From: Plantactinospora sp. BC1
Lineage (GTDB): Bacteria; Actinomycetota; Actinomycetes; Mycobacteriales; Micromonosporaceae
NCBI RefSeq assembly: GCF_003030345.1
Contig: NZ_CP028158.1
Span: forward strand, 2,790,001-2,854,000
Length of the DNA: 64,000 nt
Direction: 5' to 3'
Part shown: positions 8,733-17,275 of the stretch, piece by piece
How positions within the stretch are numbered: the stretch's first letter is position 1
Layout of the letters: the number at the start of each line of letters is the position of its first letter
Notes under the pieces: model-generated
What the model saw: the letters and a program-made list of their open reading frames with translations, nothing else
The model's database searches: none
What the model was told of the DNA's origin: nothing
Translations under genes and position numbers: made by a program

Positions 8733-9386
8733 TCAGCGCTTGACCGCGACGAGCAGCCCCTCGCCGGTGGGCAGCAGCGCCGGGGTCCACTCCTCCGACT
8801 CCCGGACCGCCTTGGCCACCTCCCGGACGGTCACCGTCTCCACGTCCCGGGCGGCGGGGTCGCCGATCCGGCCGGCGGCCAGCGCGCCGTGCAGCGCGAG
8901 TACCCCGCCGGGGCGGAGCAGCCGCAGCGCGGCCTCGACGCAGGCGCTGTATTCGGCGACCTCCGAGTCGACGAAGATCAGGTCGTAGACGCCGTCGGCG
9001 AGCCGGGGCAGCACGTCCAGCGCCCGGCCGGTGATGATCCGGGTACGCCCCGAGGCGAAGCCCGCCTCCTGGAAGATCCGCCGGGCGATCCGCTGGTGCT
9101 CCGTCTCCACGTCGATCGTGGTGAGGATCCCGTCGGGGCGCATGCCGCGGAGCAGCCAGAGCCCGCTGACCCCGGTACCGGTGCCGATCTCCACGACGGC
9201 CCGGGCACTGCCGGCCGCCGCCAGCAGCCGGAGCGTGGCACCGGTCCCCGGCGTGACGGCGTCGAGGCCGACCTCCCTGGCGAGGCTGCGGGCGGTACGC
9301 AGGACCAGGTCCTCCGCGACGTACGCTTCGGCGAACTGGAGTGCTTGGGCGGTCGTCGTACTGACTGACCGGGCGACCGTGGCGAT
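8733..9386 (-). CDS. class I SAM-dependent O-methyltransferase with a non-canonical start
   Basis: The conserved frame runs for about 217 codons: TTAQALQFAEAYVAED, then SAM motif I VVEIGTGTGVSGLWLL, then DVETEHQRIARRIFQEAG, DLIFVDSE, LRPGGVLALHG, and the terminus EGLLVAVKR. It matches the O-methyltransferase that sits beside sigE/htrA in mycobacteria (Rv1220c-like). No ATG, GTG or TTG lies in frame before the conserved N-terminus. The first is GTG 9194, which would delete the region before motif I. GGAGG at the right spacing precedes ATC 9384-9386 (I-A-T-V), so initiation at AUC, or a sequence error there, is likely. Function is sure as a family; substrate unknown. Confidence 0.85.
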   Translation of the reverse strand: MATVARSVSTTTAQALQFAEAYVAEDLVLRTARSLAREVGLDAVTPGTGATLRLLAAAGSARAVVEIGTGTGVSGLWLLRGMRPDGILTTIDVETEHQRIARRIFQEAGFASGRTRIITGRALDVLPRLADGVYDLIFVDSEVAEYSACVEAALRLLRPGGVLALHGALAAGRIGDPAARDVETVTVREVAKAVRESEEWTPALLPTGEGLLVAVKR

Positions 9387-9756
9387 GGGGCACCTCCGGG
9401 CGGCGAGGGACTCGGCTGAGGGATGGAACTGGGTCGGCGGTGCGTCTTGGAGGGTGCGGGATTTCCGGCGGGCGGAGCTTGCGGACGGCGGGTTCGCGGG
9501 GCGACGGTGGAACGGCGGCGGTGGAACGGGCGGCGGTGCGGGCGGACCGGGGTGGGGTCGCGGGTATGAGCCTAAGGGTGGCGGTACGTGATCGGCAGGC
9601 GCCTACCTCGGACGGTCAGCCGGCCTCCGACCAACCGATGACCGGTATTCGGCCATCCGTGCGATCCTGGATGCGGAACCCGGACGCCGCGGCCGGAACC
9701 GGTCGCCCCGGCCCGCGCGGCGCCCGGCTTCAGGGACGGACTGGGAGGCAGCGAAC
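9387..9756. other. intergenic region where mycobacteria carry sigE and rseA
   Basis: 370 bp between the divergent O-methyltransferase and htrA. It is very GC-rich with GGCGG runs. I see no sigma-factor or anti-sigma coding in any frame and no convincing open frame. It must hold the promoters for both genes. Confidence 0.6.
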
Positions 9757-11085
9757 GTGACGGACGGCTGGAACTGGCGCCAGCCCGATGGGACGGCGAC
9801 GCCGGGGAACTCCCCGCCGCCGACGCCCCCGGCGGTTGGCACGCCGGCGGTCTCCGGGTCGGCCGGCGACCCGGGATCGTCCCCGTGGTGGTCCGACGCG
9901 TTGCACGACCCGTGGCGGAATCCGGCCACCCCGGCGGCCGTGGTGGTGCAGGCGGGGCCGGTCTCGGGCGCGGGCGCCGACCCCGAGCCGGTGACCGACC
10001 CGAACGCCGCCGGCCGGCGCGGGCTCGCCCCGGTCTTCCTGGTCTCGCTGATCACCGCGCTGCTGGCCGGTGCGCTCGGAGGTTCGCTCGGGTACGCCTT
10101 CGCGGTGCGCGGCGGTGCCACCGGTACGACCACGCTCGGCTCGACCGCCGCGGAACCGCCCGCCACCGCCCGACGCCCGCCGGACTCGCTGGCCGGTGTC
10201 GCGGAACGGCTGCTGCCCAGCGTCGTCACCGTACGGGTCAGCGGCAACGGCGGGATCGGCCTCGGCTCCGGATTCGTCGCCACCCAGGACGGTTACGTGA
10301 TCACCAACGATCACGTGGTCGGGGTCGGCGCCGACACCGCGACGGTGGTCTTCAACGACGGCTCGACCGCGCCGGCCGAGGTGGTGGGGAAGGATCCCGA
10401 GGCGGACATCGCGGTGATCAAGGTGTCCCGGACCGGTCTCACACCGGTGGAGTTCGGCGACTCCGACGCCGTGGCGGTCGGCGACCCGGTGCTCGCCTTC
10501 GGTACGCCGCTGTCGCTGGCGAACACCGTCACCGCCGGCATCGTCAGCGCGCTGGACCGGACGTTCCGGCAGGGTGAGACGGGCGGCCAGGTGCGCTACT
10601 ACGCCGCCATCCAGACCGACGCCGCGGTGAACCGCGGCAACTCCGGCGGGCCGCTGGTCGACGGCGGCGGGCGGGTGATCGGGGTGAACTCGGTGATCCA
10701 GACGCCGGCCGCCGACGAGGAGACCGCCGGCAACGTCGGCCTGGCCTTCGCGATCCCGATCAACCAGGCCAAGCGGCTGGCCCAGGAGATCATCGACACC
10801 GGCAAGGCGCGCCGGACCGTGATCGGCGCGACGGTCGGCGGCACCCGCTCCGGCGGGTCGGGCGGGGTGCGGGTCTCCTTCGTCGAGCCGACCGGACCGG
10901 CCGCCGCCGCCGGGCTGCGCGCCGGAGACGTGGTGCTCAAGCTCGACGGCAAGCCGCTGGAGGACCCGAGCGACCTGATCGCGCTGGTCCGCAAGTACGC
11001 CCCCGGCTCGGTGGTGAGCGTCGAGTACCGGCGCGGCTCGGAGCGGCAGGCCGCCTCGGTGACCCTGGCCGCCGACGCGAAGTGA
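9757..11085 (+). CDS. htrA: membrane-anchored HtrA/DegP-type serine protease with PDZ domain
   Basis: Envelope quality-control protease, 442 residues. Order: cytoplasmic Pro-rich segment (1-86), one transmembrane helix (about 91-117, LAPVFLVSLITALLAGALGG), trypsin-like domain with catalytic His186 (VITNDHVVG), Asp217 (EADIAVIKV) and Ser296 (NRGNSGGPL), then a PDZ domain (about 345-435, GLRAGDVVLKLDGKPL). The catalytic domain should face outside. Upstream, the methyltransferase and downstream tatB/mrp follow mycobacterial order, but the sigE/rseA regulators that normally precede htrA are absent. Confidence 0.94.
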   Translation: MTDGWNWRQPDGTATPGNSPPPTPPAVGTPAVSGSAGDPGSSPWWSDALHDPWRNPATPAAVVVQAGPVSGAGADPEPVTDPNAAGRRGLAPVFLVSLITALLAGALGGSLGYAFAVRGGATGTTTLGSTAAEPPATARRPPDSLAGVAERLLPSVVTVRVSGNGGIGLGSGFVATQDGYVITNDHVVGVGADTATVVFNDGSTAPAEVVGKDPEADIAVIKVSRTGLTPVEFGDSDAVAVGDPVLAFGTPLSLANTVTAGIVSALDRTFRQGETGGQVRYYAAIQTDAAVNRGNSGGPLVDGGGRVIGVNSVIQTPAADEETAGNVGLAFAIPINQAKRLAQEIIDTGKARRTVIGATVGGTRSGGSGGVRVSFVEPTGPAAAAGLRAGDVVLKLDGKPLEDPSDLIALVRKYAPGSVVSVEYRRGSERQAASVTLAADAK

Positions 11086-11247
11086 CGTCGGTCTGACCCG
11101 GAGACGACCCGGTCCTGAACGCGGGACCGTACCGGCCGGGTGGGGGCGCGACGGTGGCGGCGGGCCGGGAAGTAGCGGTCCGCTCCCCCTCCCACCGGCC
11201 ACCATGACGTGCGTACTCTTGCCGTGGGCGGGGATGAGGAGGCAGGC

Positions 11248-11691
11248 GTGTTCGAGAACCTGAACTGGTGGGAGATCGGTGCGCTGCTGCTGGTCGCGCT
11301 GCTGATCTTCGGCGACCGGCTGCCCAACGTGATCAGCGACGGCCTCCGGATGCTGCGCAACCTGCGCAACATGGCCCGCAACGCCACCGGCGACCTCAGC
11401 CGGGAGTTGGGCACCGACATCCAGCTGGAGGACCTGCACCCGAAGGCGTTCATCCGCAAGCACCTGCTGAGCGAGGAAGACGAGCAGGCGATCCGGAAGC
11501 CGCTGGAGGGGACGTTCGAGAAGCTCCGCTCCGACCTGACCGACGTACGCCGCGAGGTCGACGACGTGGCTGCCTCGGCGGACTTCCGCTCGTCCGGCCG
11601 CTCGACGAACGGCGCGACCGCCCCGACGCCGGCCGGCGGCAGCGACGTGACGCCGGTCCAGCGCCGCGCCTTCGACGTCGACGCCACCTGA
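11248..11691 (+). CDS. tatB: Sec-independent protein translocase subunit TatB
   Basis: Twin-arginine translocase component, 147 residues. One N-terminal membrane helix (NWWEIGALLLVALLIFGDRLP), then an amphipathic helix (VISDGLRMLRNLRNMARNA) and a charged cytoplasmic tail. The usual FGPEKLP turn is FGDRLP here, as in other actinobacterial TatB proteins. GTG 11248 with a GAGGAGG Shine-Dalgarno fits better than the upstream in-frame start at 11209. It lies 162 bp downstream of htrA, as in mycobacteria. The Tat-exported DUF1501 protein at 2406-3656 would use this pathway. Confidence 0.93.
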   Translation: MFENLNWWEIGALLLVALLIFGDRLPNVISDGLRMLRNLRNMARNATGDLSRELGTDIQLEDLHPKAFIRKHLLSEEDEQAIRKPLEGTFEKLRSDLTDVRREVDDVAASADFRSSGRSTNGATAPTPAGGSDVTPVQRRAFDVDAT

Positions 11692-11775
11692 TCGCTGACC
11701 GGAGCCGCACCCCCGACCTGAGCCCCACCTGACCTGAGCCCCGCCCGATCGGGGGCCGGCCGGCCTCCCTCGGGC

Positions 11776-11827
11776 GGCGCCGAGTCAGCGGCCGCCGGTG
11801 CGGCGCCGAGTCAGCGGCCGGCGGTGC
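11776..11827. repeat. 26-bp tandem repeat at the mrp 3' end
   Basis: Two near-identical 26-bp units (11776-11801, 11802-11827) precede the mrp stop. The same core, GTCAGCGGCCGGC, recurs at the true stop (11837-11839), so the array looks like tandem duplication of the gene's 3' end. Confidence 0.8.
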
Positions 11828-11836
11828 GGGGCTGCG

Positions 11837-13039
11837 TCAGCGGCCGGCCGGGCGTAGCCCGAGGGGCTTGCCGAGCAGCGACTCGCGGCGGACGGCGAGC
11901 CGGTCCGCGACCGCGGCCAGCGCCTTGGCCGCCGGCGCCTCGGGCTCGGCGAGTACGACGGGGTCACCGGCGTCGCCGGCCTCGCGTACCCGGGTGTCCA
12001 GCGGGATCTGACCCAGCAGCGGCACCTGAGCGCCGATCACCCTGGTCAGCGACTCGGCGACCATCGCGCCACCGCCCGAGCCGAAGACCTCCATCCGGGA
12101 GCCGTCCGGCAGGTCCAGCCACGACATGTTCTCCACCACACCGACCAGCCGCTGGTGGGTCTGCAGGGCGATCCCGCCGGCCCGCTCGGCCACCTCGGCG
12201 GCGGCGGTCTGCGGCGTGGTCACCACCAGGATCTCCGCGTTCGGCAGCAACTGGGCCAGCGAGATGGCGACGTCGCCGGTGCCCGGCGGCAGGTCCAGCA
12301 GCAGGACGTCGAGGTCGCCCCAGTAGACGTCGGCGAGGAACTGCTGAAGGGCGCGGTGCAGCATCGGGCCTCGCCAGACCACCGCCGCGTTGCCGTCGGT
12401 GAACATGCCGATCGAGATCACCTTCACCCCGTGCGCCTGGGGCGGCATGATCATGTCCTCGACCCGGGTCGGCCGGCCGTCGACCCCGAGCATCCGGGGC
12501 ACCGAGTGGCCGTAGATGTCCGCGTCGACGACGCCCACCGAGAGTCCCCGGGCGGCGAGCGCGGCGGCCAGGTTGACCGTGACACTCGACTTGCCGACCC
12601 CGCCCTTGCCGCTGGCCACGGCGTAGACCCGGGTCCGGGAGCCGGGCTGGGCGAACGGGATCACCGGCTCCTGGCTCTGCCCGCCGCCACGCAGCCGGGC
12701 CTGGAGGGCCTGCCGCTGCTCCGGGCTCATCACGCCGAAGTCGATGGTGACTCCGGTCACGCCCGGCACCGCGCCGACCGCTGCGGTGATGTCGGTACGC
12801 AGCTTGTCCCGCAGCGGGCAGCCGGCGACGGTGAGCAGCAGCTCCACCCGTACCGTGCCGTCGGCGGCGACCACGGCGGAGCGCACCATGCCGAGTTCGG
12901 TGATCGGCCGGCGGATCTCCGGGTCGTCGACGGTGGCCAGCGCGGCCTGCACCGCCTCCTCGACGGCGTTCGTGGGCCGGACTGCGGAGTCGGTGCCGGA
13001 GGCGACGGCCTCCTGGCCGGGAACGGCGGGAGCAGACAT
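11837..13039 (-). CDS. mrp: Mrp/NBP35-type Fe-S carrier ATPase
   Basis: P-loop ATPase thought to carry Fe-S clusters to apoproteins, 400 residues. An N-terminal MIP18/DUF59 domain (about 25-115) has the conserved Cys in TVAGCPLRDKL. It is followed by the deviant Walker A SGKGGVGKSS (143-152), VVDADIYGHSVPRMLG, LLLDLPPGTGD and ENMSWLDLPDG. The C-terminal CxxC found in many Mrp proteins is missing, and the same is true, as I recall, of mycobacterial Mrp. ATG 13039 is chosen over an upstream start at 13102 because it begins the conserved region. It is convergent with tatB. Confidence 0.93.
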   Translation of the reverse strand: MSAPAVPGQEAVASGTDSAVRPTNAVEEAVQAALATVDDPEIRRPITELGMVRSAVVAADGTVRVELLLTVAGCPLRDKLRTDITAAVGAVPGVTGVTIDFGVMSPEQRQALQARLRGGGQSQEPVIPFAQPGSRTRVYAVASGKGGVGKSSVTVNLAAALAARGLSVGVVDADIYGHSVPRMLGVDGRPTRVEDMIMPPQAHGVKVISIGMFTDGNAAVVWRGPMLHRALQQFLADVYWGDLDVLLLDLPPGTGDVAISLAQLLPNAEILVVTTPQTAAAEVAERAGGIALQTHQRLVGVVENMSWLDLPDGSRMEVFGSGGGAMVAESLTRVIGAQVPLLGQIPLDTRVREAGDAGDPVVLAEPEAPAAKALAAVADRLAVRRESLLGKPLGLRPAGR

Positions 13040-13437
13040 GCTCGCAATGCTACGTCGCCGACCGGCCCGCCCGGCCGGCCGTGCCAGGACGGACGGCAGC
13101 ACAGCGGCACTCGAACAGCCGAGGGGGAATCAGCACGGCGTGGGCGGCAAGTCGGGCGTTCAGCCATGGGTGGGGAAATTGGCGATTTGACGGTAGACGC
13201 CGTACCCGTCGGGGTGCGACGATCGTTGAAGTTCGCCGCGCGCCTAGCCCCTTGAGGCGCGCGGCGTTTTCTGTCCCGTCGAGTTCTGTCCCGTCGAGCC
13301 GGCCCGGTGATGCCCGATTCCGCCCGGCGACGCCCTCTCCGACGGGGGCGGGCCGTGGCGTGGACCTCGCCGAACTCGGCAAGCTCGGCGAGCGACTGAC
13401 CGGTGACGTGCCCGATGCTCCGGAACGGCCGACCCGG
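13040..13437. other. 398-bp gap upstream of mrp with a possible unannotated plus-strand transcript
   Basis: Holds the mrp promoter region (minus strand), a 15-bp direct repeat (TTCTGTCCCGTCGAG near 13270-13300) and a plus-oriented terminator at 13234-13270. A 29-codon frame on the plus strand (13166-13255, MGGEIGDLTVDAVPVGVRRS...) ends inside that hairpin. It has no recognisable homology and may be chance. Confidence 0.5.
13234..13270 (+). terminator. intrinsic terminator, plus orientation, with no assigned upstream gene
   Basis: A perfect 11-bp stem (13234-13244 with 13256-13266) with an 11-nt loop is followed directly by TTTT. The T-run fits plus-strand transcription, but no plus-strand gene is assigned upstream. 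The minus-strand orientation has no T-run. Confidence 0.7.
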
Positions 13438-13950
13438 TCAGCGGCGTCGGACCCGGTGCAGCCGGAACGGTCGGCGGGTCGGCCGGACCGCGGTGGTCTC
13501 GCGCGGCGGTGCGGCGAGCGAGTCGTCCGGCAGGGTCTGCCCGGCGGCCAGCGGCGCCCCGGCCGGGGCCAGCCGGCTGAGCACACACTCGGTCCGCCAG
13601 CGCTCGGCGAGATCCACCGGGCTGCCGGAGGCGTTGAGCCGCTTGGCCGCGACCTGTGGGGCCAGGCTCGCCCACTCCTCGCCGTCCGGTGCGACCCGGG
13701 TCACCTCGGCCGGCCAGGTGACGATCTGCCCGCCGTGGTCGCCGCGCAGGGTGACGGCGGCAGTGTCCGTCTCGGCGAGCCCCGGCGCGGACTGCTCGCC
13801 GGGGCCGCTCACCACGAACAGCGCGCCGTCGAGTGGGACGCACCACAGTGCGACCGCTGGCCGGTGGCCGACCGAAACCCAGGCCACCGCGGCCTTCTTC
13901 ACCGCCTCGGTGACCAGGGGCGAGACCTGGGCCTCCGCTTCGTCCGTCAC
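13438..13950 (-). CDS. pyridoxamine 5'-phosphate oxidase-like split-barrel protein
   Basis: A 170-residue protein with a split-barrel pattern: AAVAWVSVGHRPAVALWCVP, LDGALFVVSGPGEQSAPGL, TAAVTLRGDHGGQIVTWPAE. It resembles flavin/F420-binding PPOX-like actinobacterial proteins of unknown role. The C-terminal 40 residues are Arg/Pro-rich. GTG 13950 overlaps the HAD stop by 4 bp (GTGA), so both genes share a transcript; an ATG at 13959 is possible but would lengthen the overlap. Cofactor and substrate cannot be read from the sequence. Confidence 0.75.
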   Translation of the reverse strand: MTDEAEAQVSPLVTEAVKKAAVAWVSVGHRPAVALWCVPLDGALFVVSGPGEQSAPGLAETDTAAVTLRGDHGGQIVTWPAEVTRVAPDGEEWASLAPQVAAKRLNASGSPVDLAERWRTECVLSRLAPAGAPLAAGQTLPDDSLAAPPRETTAVRPTRRPFRLHRVRRR

Positions 13951-14996
13951 ACCCCGCATCCTGCCCCACCCGGGACCGGCACGGAACCCGCCGGCTCCGA
14001 CCCGGGCCGGTTTCGGGGTACGTCGAGCAGCCCGGGAACCTCGCTCAGCGAGGCGAGTGCCGGGCCGCTCCAGCCCCGGTCCCGGTTGAAGACCAGGTGA
14101 CCGTCGAGGTCGGCGGCGGCCAGCCGCACCGGGGTCATCCCGGCTCGGGCGGCGCCGGTGAGTTCCTGGCTGCCGCCGTCGCCGACATAGAGGCAGTCGC
14201 CGGGTGCGACGCCGAGCCGTTGGCAGGCGGCGAGATAGATCGCCGGATCGGGCTTGCAGCGGCCCACCTGCACCGAGAAGACCCGCGCGTCGAGCAGGGG
14301 TGCCACCGGCAGTTGCGGCCAGAAGGCGGGAAGTTCGTGGGTACAGTCGCTGATCAGGGCGGTACGGGCCCCACGACCCCGTACGGCGCGCAGCACCGTC
14401 ACCGCCTCGGGACGGAGCCGGGTGTCGGCGCGTACCGCCTCGACCCGGGCCTCGACGGCGGCCCGCAGGTCGGCGGCGGAGGGTCGGGCGCCGGCCTGTT
14501 CGCAGATCCACCGCATGGTGTCGGTGGCGTCGCCGAGTGCCCCGGTGGCGCGCAGGTGGAAGGACCGGTCGAGCACCTCGAACAGCGCCTCCACGGCACA
14601 GCCGAGCAGGGCGGCGACCACGGCGTGCTGCTGGCCCCGCCCGCTGCCACAGGTGAGGGTGCCGAAGAAGTCGAAGATCACCGCCCGGTACGCGGGCGAC
14701 CCCTGCCCGCCCCGCCCCGACCACTCGGAAACCGGGCGCGACTGCCCTGCGATCCGGGGTGACGGCTGGGGATCGTCGTGCGGCGGCTGGGGATCGTCGT
14801 GCGGCGGTTCGGGATCGTCGTGCGGTGGCTCGGAATCGTCGTGCGGTGGCTCGGAATCGTCGTGCGGTGGCTCGGGATCGTCCGCCGGTGGATCGGGGTC
14901 ATCGTGCGGCGGGCGGTGGGGGTCGGCGGGGTGGGCTGGCTGGTCGTCGGGGACTTGGGAGTGGGCAAGCGGCGAGGGGAACCGGTGTGTGGGCAT
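13947..14996 (-). CDS. HAD-superfamily hydrolase with N-terminal PPHDD repeat linker
   Basis: A 349-residue protein starting at ATG 14996 behind GGAGG. Residues 1 to about 100 are a Pro/His/Asp-rich linker made mostly of seven copies of a heptapeptide such as PPHDDSE. The HAD phosphatase domain follows: motif I IFDFFGTLT (the second Asp of DxDxT is replaced by Phe-Gly, as in many phosphoglycolate-type HADs), motif II LISDCTH, motif III Lys in GRCKPDP, and motif IV YVGDGGSQEL. Cap-domain helices lie between motifs I and II. The repeat tail is very unusual for a HAD enzyme. Substrate unknown. Confidence 0.85.
   Translation of the reverse strand: MPTHRFPSPLAHSQVPDDQPAHPADPHRPPHDDPDPPADDPEPPHDDSEPPHDDSEPPHDDPEPPHDDPQPPHDDPQPSPRIAGQSRPVSEWSGRGGQGSPAYRAVIFDFFGTLTCGSGRGQQHAVVAALLGCAVEALFEVLDRSFHLRATGALGDATDTMRWICEQAGARPSAADLRAAVEARVEAVRADTRLRPEAVTVLRAVRGRGARTALISDCTHELPAFWPQLPVAPLLDARVFSVQVGRCKPDPAIYLAACQRLGVAPGDCLYVGDGGSQELTGAARAGMTPVRLAAADLDGHLVFNRDRGWSGPALASLSEVPGLLDVPRNRPGSEPAGSVPVPGGAGCGV
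14764..14910. repeat. seven 21-bp in-frame tandem repeats in the HAD gene
   Basis: Seven consecutive 21-bp units (14764-14784 through 14890-14910) differ from each other by 0-4 bases. On the minus strand each encodes a PPHDD(P/S)(E/Q)-type heptapeptide. There are no spacers, so this is not a CRISPR array. Confidence 0.92.
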
Positions 14997-15099
14997 GGGG
15001 GAGCAGGCCTCCGGAACCGGATGGAGCCAGGTGCGATCGGACGATGGTAACGAGTTGTCGACCTGATGGTGGCCCGCAGTGACATGTGAGGATTTTTCC

Positions 15100-16200
15100 G
15101 TGCCTGTCGTCGTACCACCGGCCCGGACCTCGATCGACCCGCTGAGCATCGGCGCGGTCGCGGTCGCCATCGTGGCGGTCTCCTCGTCGGCACCGCTGAT
15201 CGCCTTCGCCGCCGCACCCGCGCTGGCGATCGCCTTCTGGCGCAACTTCCTCGCCGTCGGGGTGCTCGGACCGGTCGCGCTGTTCCGGCGACGCGCCGAG
15301 TTCCGGGCGCTGGCCGGGCGCGCCGGTCGCCGGGACGCCGGCTACTGCGTACTCGCCGGTCTCGCCCTCGCGGTGCACTTCGGCACCTGGATGCCGAGCG
15401 CCCAACTGACCTCGGTGGCCACCGCCACCGCACTGGTGGTCACCCAGCCGGTCTGGCAGGGGCTGATCGCGCTCGGCCAGGGCCGACGGCTCTCCGTACT
15501 CGCCTGGGTCGGCATCGGGTTGGCGGTGGTCGGCGCGATCTGGGCGGTCGGCGCCGACTTCGGGGTCTCCGGCCGGGCTGTCGCCGGTGATCTGCTCGCG
15601 GTCGCCGGTGGCATGGCGGCGGCGGTCTACACCGCGCTCGGCGAACGGGTCCGGAGCACCGTCAGCACCGTCGGCTACACCACCATCTGCTACGGAGTCT
15701 GCGCGGCGGCGCTGCTGGTGGTCTGCCTGGCCGGCGGCGTACGGCTCGGCGGGTACGACCTGCACACCTGGCTCGCCGTACTCGGGCTGGTGGTCGGGGC
15801 CCAACTGCTCGGCCACTCGATGTTCAACTACGCGCTGCGCCGCATCTCGGCGACGACGATCAGCGTCCTCTTCCTGCTCGAAGCGCCCGGCGCCGCACTG
15901 CTCGCCTGGGCCTGGCTCGGCCAGGTACCCCGGACGGCCGCCCTGCCCGGGCTGGCCCTGCTGCTGGCCGGCGTCGCCGTCGTGCTGCACGGCGAGTCGT
16001 GTACCGCCCGGCGGTCCGGCACCGCCGCCCAGCCGGAGCCGCTACCCGCGCCACCGGAGGCGGGCCCGCTGCCGGAGACCGAGCCGCACATGCCGAATGC
16101 CGGGCCGCACTCGGCGGAGACCGGGCCGGCTCCGGCGGGAACCGGGCCGCATTCGCCGAATACCGGGCCGGGTGCGGGTGGGACGTACCGGACCGGCTGA
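15100..16200 (+). CDS. EamA (DMT superfamily) transporter with repeat tail
   Basis: A 366-residue inner-membrane protein with ten predicted membrane segments in two EamA repeats (about residues 10-145 and 155-285), e.g. VAVAIVAVSSSAPLIAFAA and ISVLFLLEAPGAALLAWAWL. The DMT family exports or imports small metabolites; no substrate can be read. GTG 15100 follows GTGAGGA at good spacing and is preferred over GTG 15079. The last 60 residues are a low-complexity cytoplasmic tail with repeated TGPHS/AGPHS units. It is divergent from the HAD gene. Confidence 0.88.
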   Translation: MPVVVPPARTSIDPLSIGAVAVAIVAVSSSAPLIAFAAAPALAIAFWRNFLAVGVLGPVALFRRRAEFRALAGRAGRRDAGYCVLAGLALAVHFGTWMPSAQLTSVATATALVVTQPVWQGLIALGQGRRLSVLAWVGIGLAVVGAIWAVGADFGVSGRAVAGDLLAVAGGMAAAVYTALGERVRSTVSTVGYTTICYGVCAAALLVVCLAGGVRLGGYDLHTWLAVLGLVVGAQLLGHSMFNYALRRISATTISVLFLLEAPGAALLAWAWLGQVPRTAALPGLALLLAGVAVVLHGESCTARRSGTAAQPEPLPAPPEAGPLPETEPHMPNAGPHSAETGPAPAGTGPHSPNTGPGAGGTYRTG

Positions 16201-16251
16201 CCCCGCCTCCACTCGAATCGTGGGGCGGGGCCGGCGGTCCGACGGGCGGGT

Positions 16252-16683
16252 TCAGCCCGAGGTGCTCGCCGTGGTGGCGAAGAGCACCCCCATGAAGCCC
16301 AGGTAGGCGAGGAAGAAGAGCAGGCCCAGGGCGACCAGCCCGAGGGAGACCCAGCCGAGCACCAGGCCGGCGGTGGCGAAGCCGCTGCCCTCCTCGCCGC
16401 TCGCCTGGATCTCGGTACGCGCCTTCTTCGCCAGATAGATCGCGACCCCGCCGACCAGCTGGCAGCTGAACAGGGCGACGATCCCGGTCACCAGCGCCGC
16501 GATCGCCATCCCGTTCGTCGGCCGGCGCACCACGTACGGGTAGCCGGGGTAGCCCGGTGCCCAGCCCGGCGGCGGTGCGGCGCCGGCCTGGCCCGGGTAC
16601 TGCCCGGCGTCGAGGGCGGGCTGCGTGACGACACCCGGGTCGCTGGTGGGCTCGGACGGGTTACCGGTGCTGCCTGGGTTCAC
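16252..16683 (-). CDS. DUF4190 membrane protein
   Basis: A 143-residue protein with a Pro/Gly-rich cytoplasmic leader ([15 protein letters not shown]) and two membrane helices characteristic of DUF4190: [20 protein letters not shown], then a positively charged loop [12 protein letters not shown], then [20 protein letters not shown]. Function unknown. It forms a tandem pair with the next DUF4190 gene upstream on the same strand, 25 bp apart, likely one transcript and perhaps a duplication. Confidence 0.85.
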   Translation of the reverse strand: MNPGSTGNPSEPTSDPGVVTQPALDAGQYPGQAGAAPPPGWAPGYPGYPYVVRRPTNGMAIAALVTGIVALFSCQLVGGVAIYLAKKARTEIQASGEEGSGFATAGLVLGWVSLGLVALGLLFFLAYLGFMGVLFATTASTSG

Positions 16684-16708
16684 GGCGCCCTCCTGCTGGT
16701 CCGGATGC

Positions 16709-17275
16709 TCAGTAGCCGGTGTCGTACGACGACGGTTGGTTGGCCAACCAGACGAAGAAGATCACGATGGCGATGGTGGCGAGGACCGCGATGGCGGTGG
16801 AGATCCAGCCGACGATGATGCCGGCCTTGGCGAATCCCGCGCCGCCCTCGCCGCGCTCGCGGATCTGCTTGCTGGCGACGTGGCCCATGATCGCTCCGAC
16901 GGCACCGAGGTAGCCGCCCAGCCCGTAACCGCAGAGCCCGAGCGCGCCCACGATGGCGACCACCATCGCGGCGATCGACAGGCCGTTGGTCGACGGACCC
17001 GGGGTGACGACCGGATAGCCGGCCGGCGGATAGCCCGGAGCCATCACCGGCTGGCCGCTGATCGGATCCGTGCCGGCCGGGTACGCCTGGGTCGGATAGC
17101 CGGGATCGGCCGGGTATCCCGGCTGGTAGGGCTGGGCGGGGGCGGCTGCCTGCGCCGTCGGGTCCTGGTACATCGGCTGGTAGCCACCCGGATCCTGGTA
17201 GCCCCCGGGTTGGGCCGGTGGTTGCGCCTGCCAGGACGGATCGCTGGAGTAGCCGCTCTGCTGGGGGTCGGTCAT
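16709..17275 (-). CDS. DUF4190 membrane protein with Pro/Gly/Tyr-rich leader
   Basis: A 188-residue paralogue of the neighbouring DUF4190 protein. About 95 residues of [18 protein letters not shown]-like low complexity precede the two-helix DUF4190 unit ([20 protein letters not shown]; loop [36 protein letters not shown]). ATG 17275 is the first start at the beginning of the low-complexity leader. Such leaders may act as protein-interaction tails at the membrane; this is inference. Confidence 0.85.
   Translation of the reverse strand: MTDPQQSGYSSDPSWQAQPPAQPGGYQDPGGYQPMYQDPTAQAAAPAQPYQPGYPADPGYPTQAYPAGTDPISGQPVMAPGYPPAGYPVVTPGPSTNGLSIAAMVVAIVGALGLCGYGLGGYLGAVGAIMGHVASKQIRERGEGGAGFAKAGIIVGWISTAIAVLATIAIVIFFVWLANQPSSYDTGY

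Noticed and set aside
9440-9760. 106-codon plus-strand frame upstream of htrA
   Set aside because: Arg/Gly-rich, no motif, overlaps the htrA start in another frame; more likely non-coding promoter DNA.
14764-14910. Possible CRISPR array
   Set aside because: Direct repeats have no spacers between them and are in-frame coding; no cas genes nearby.
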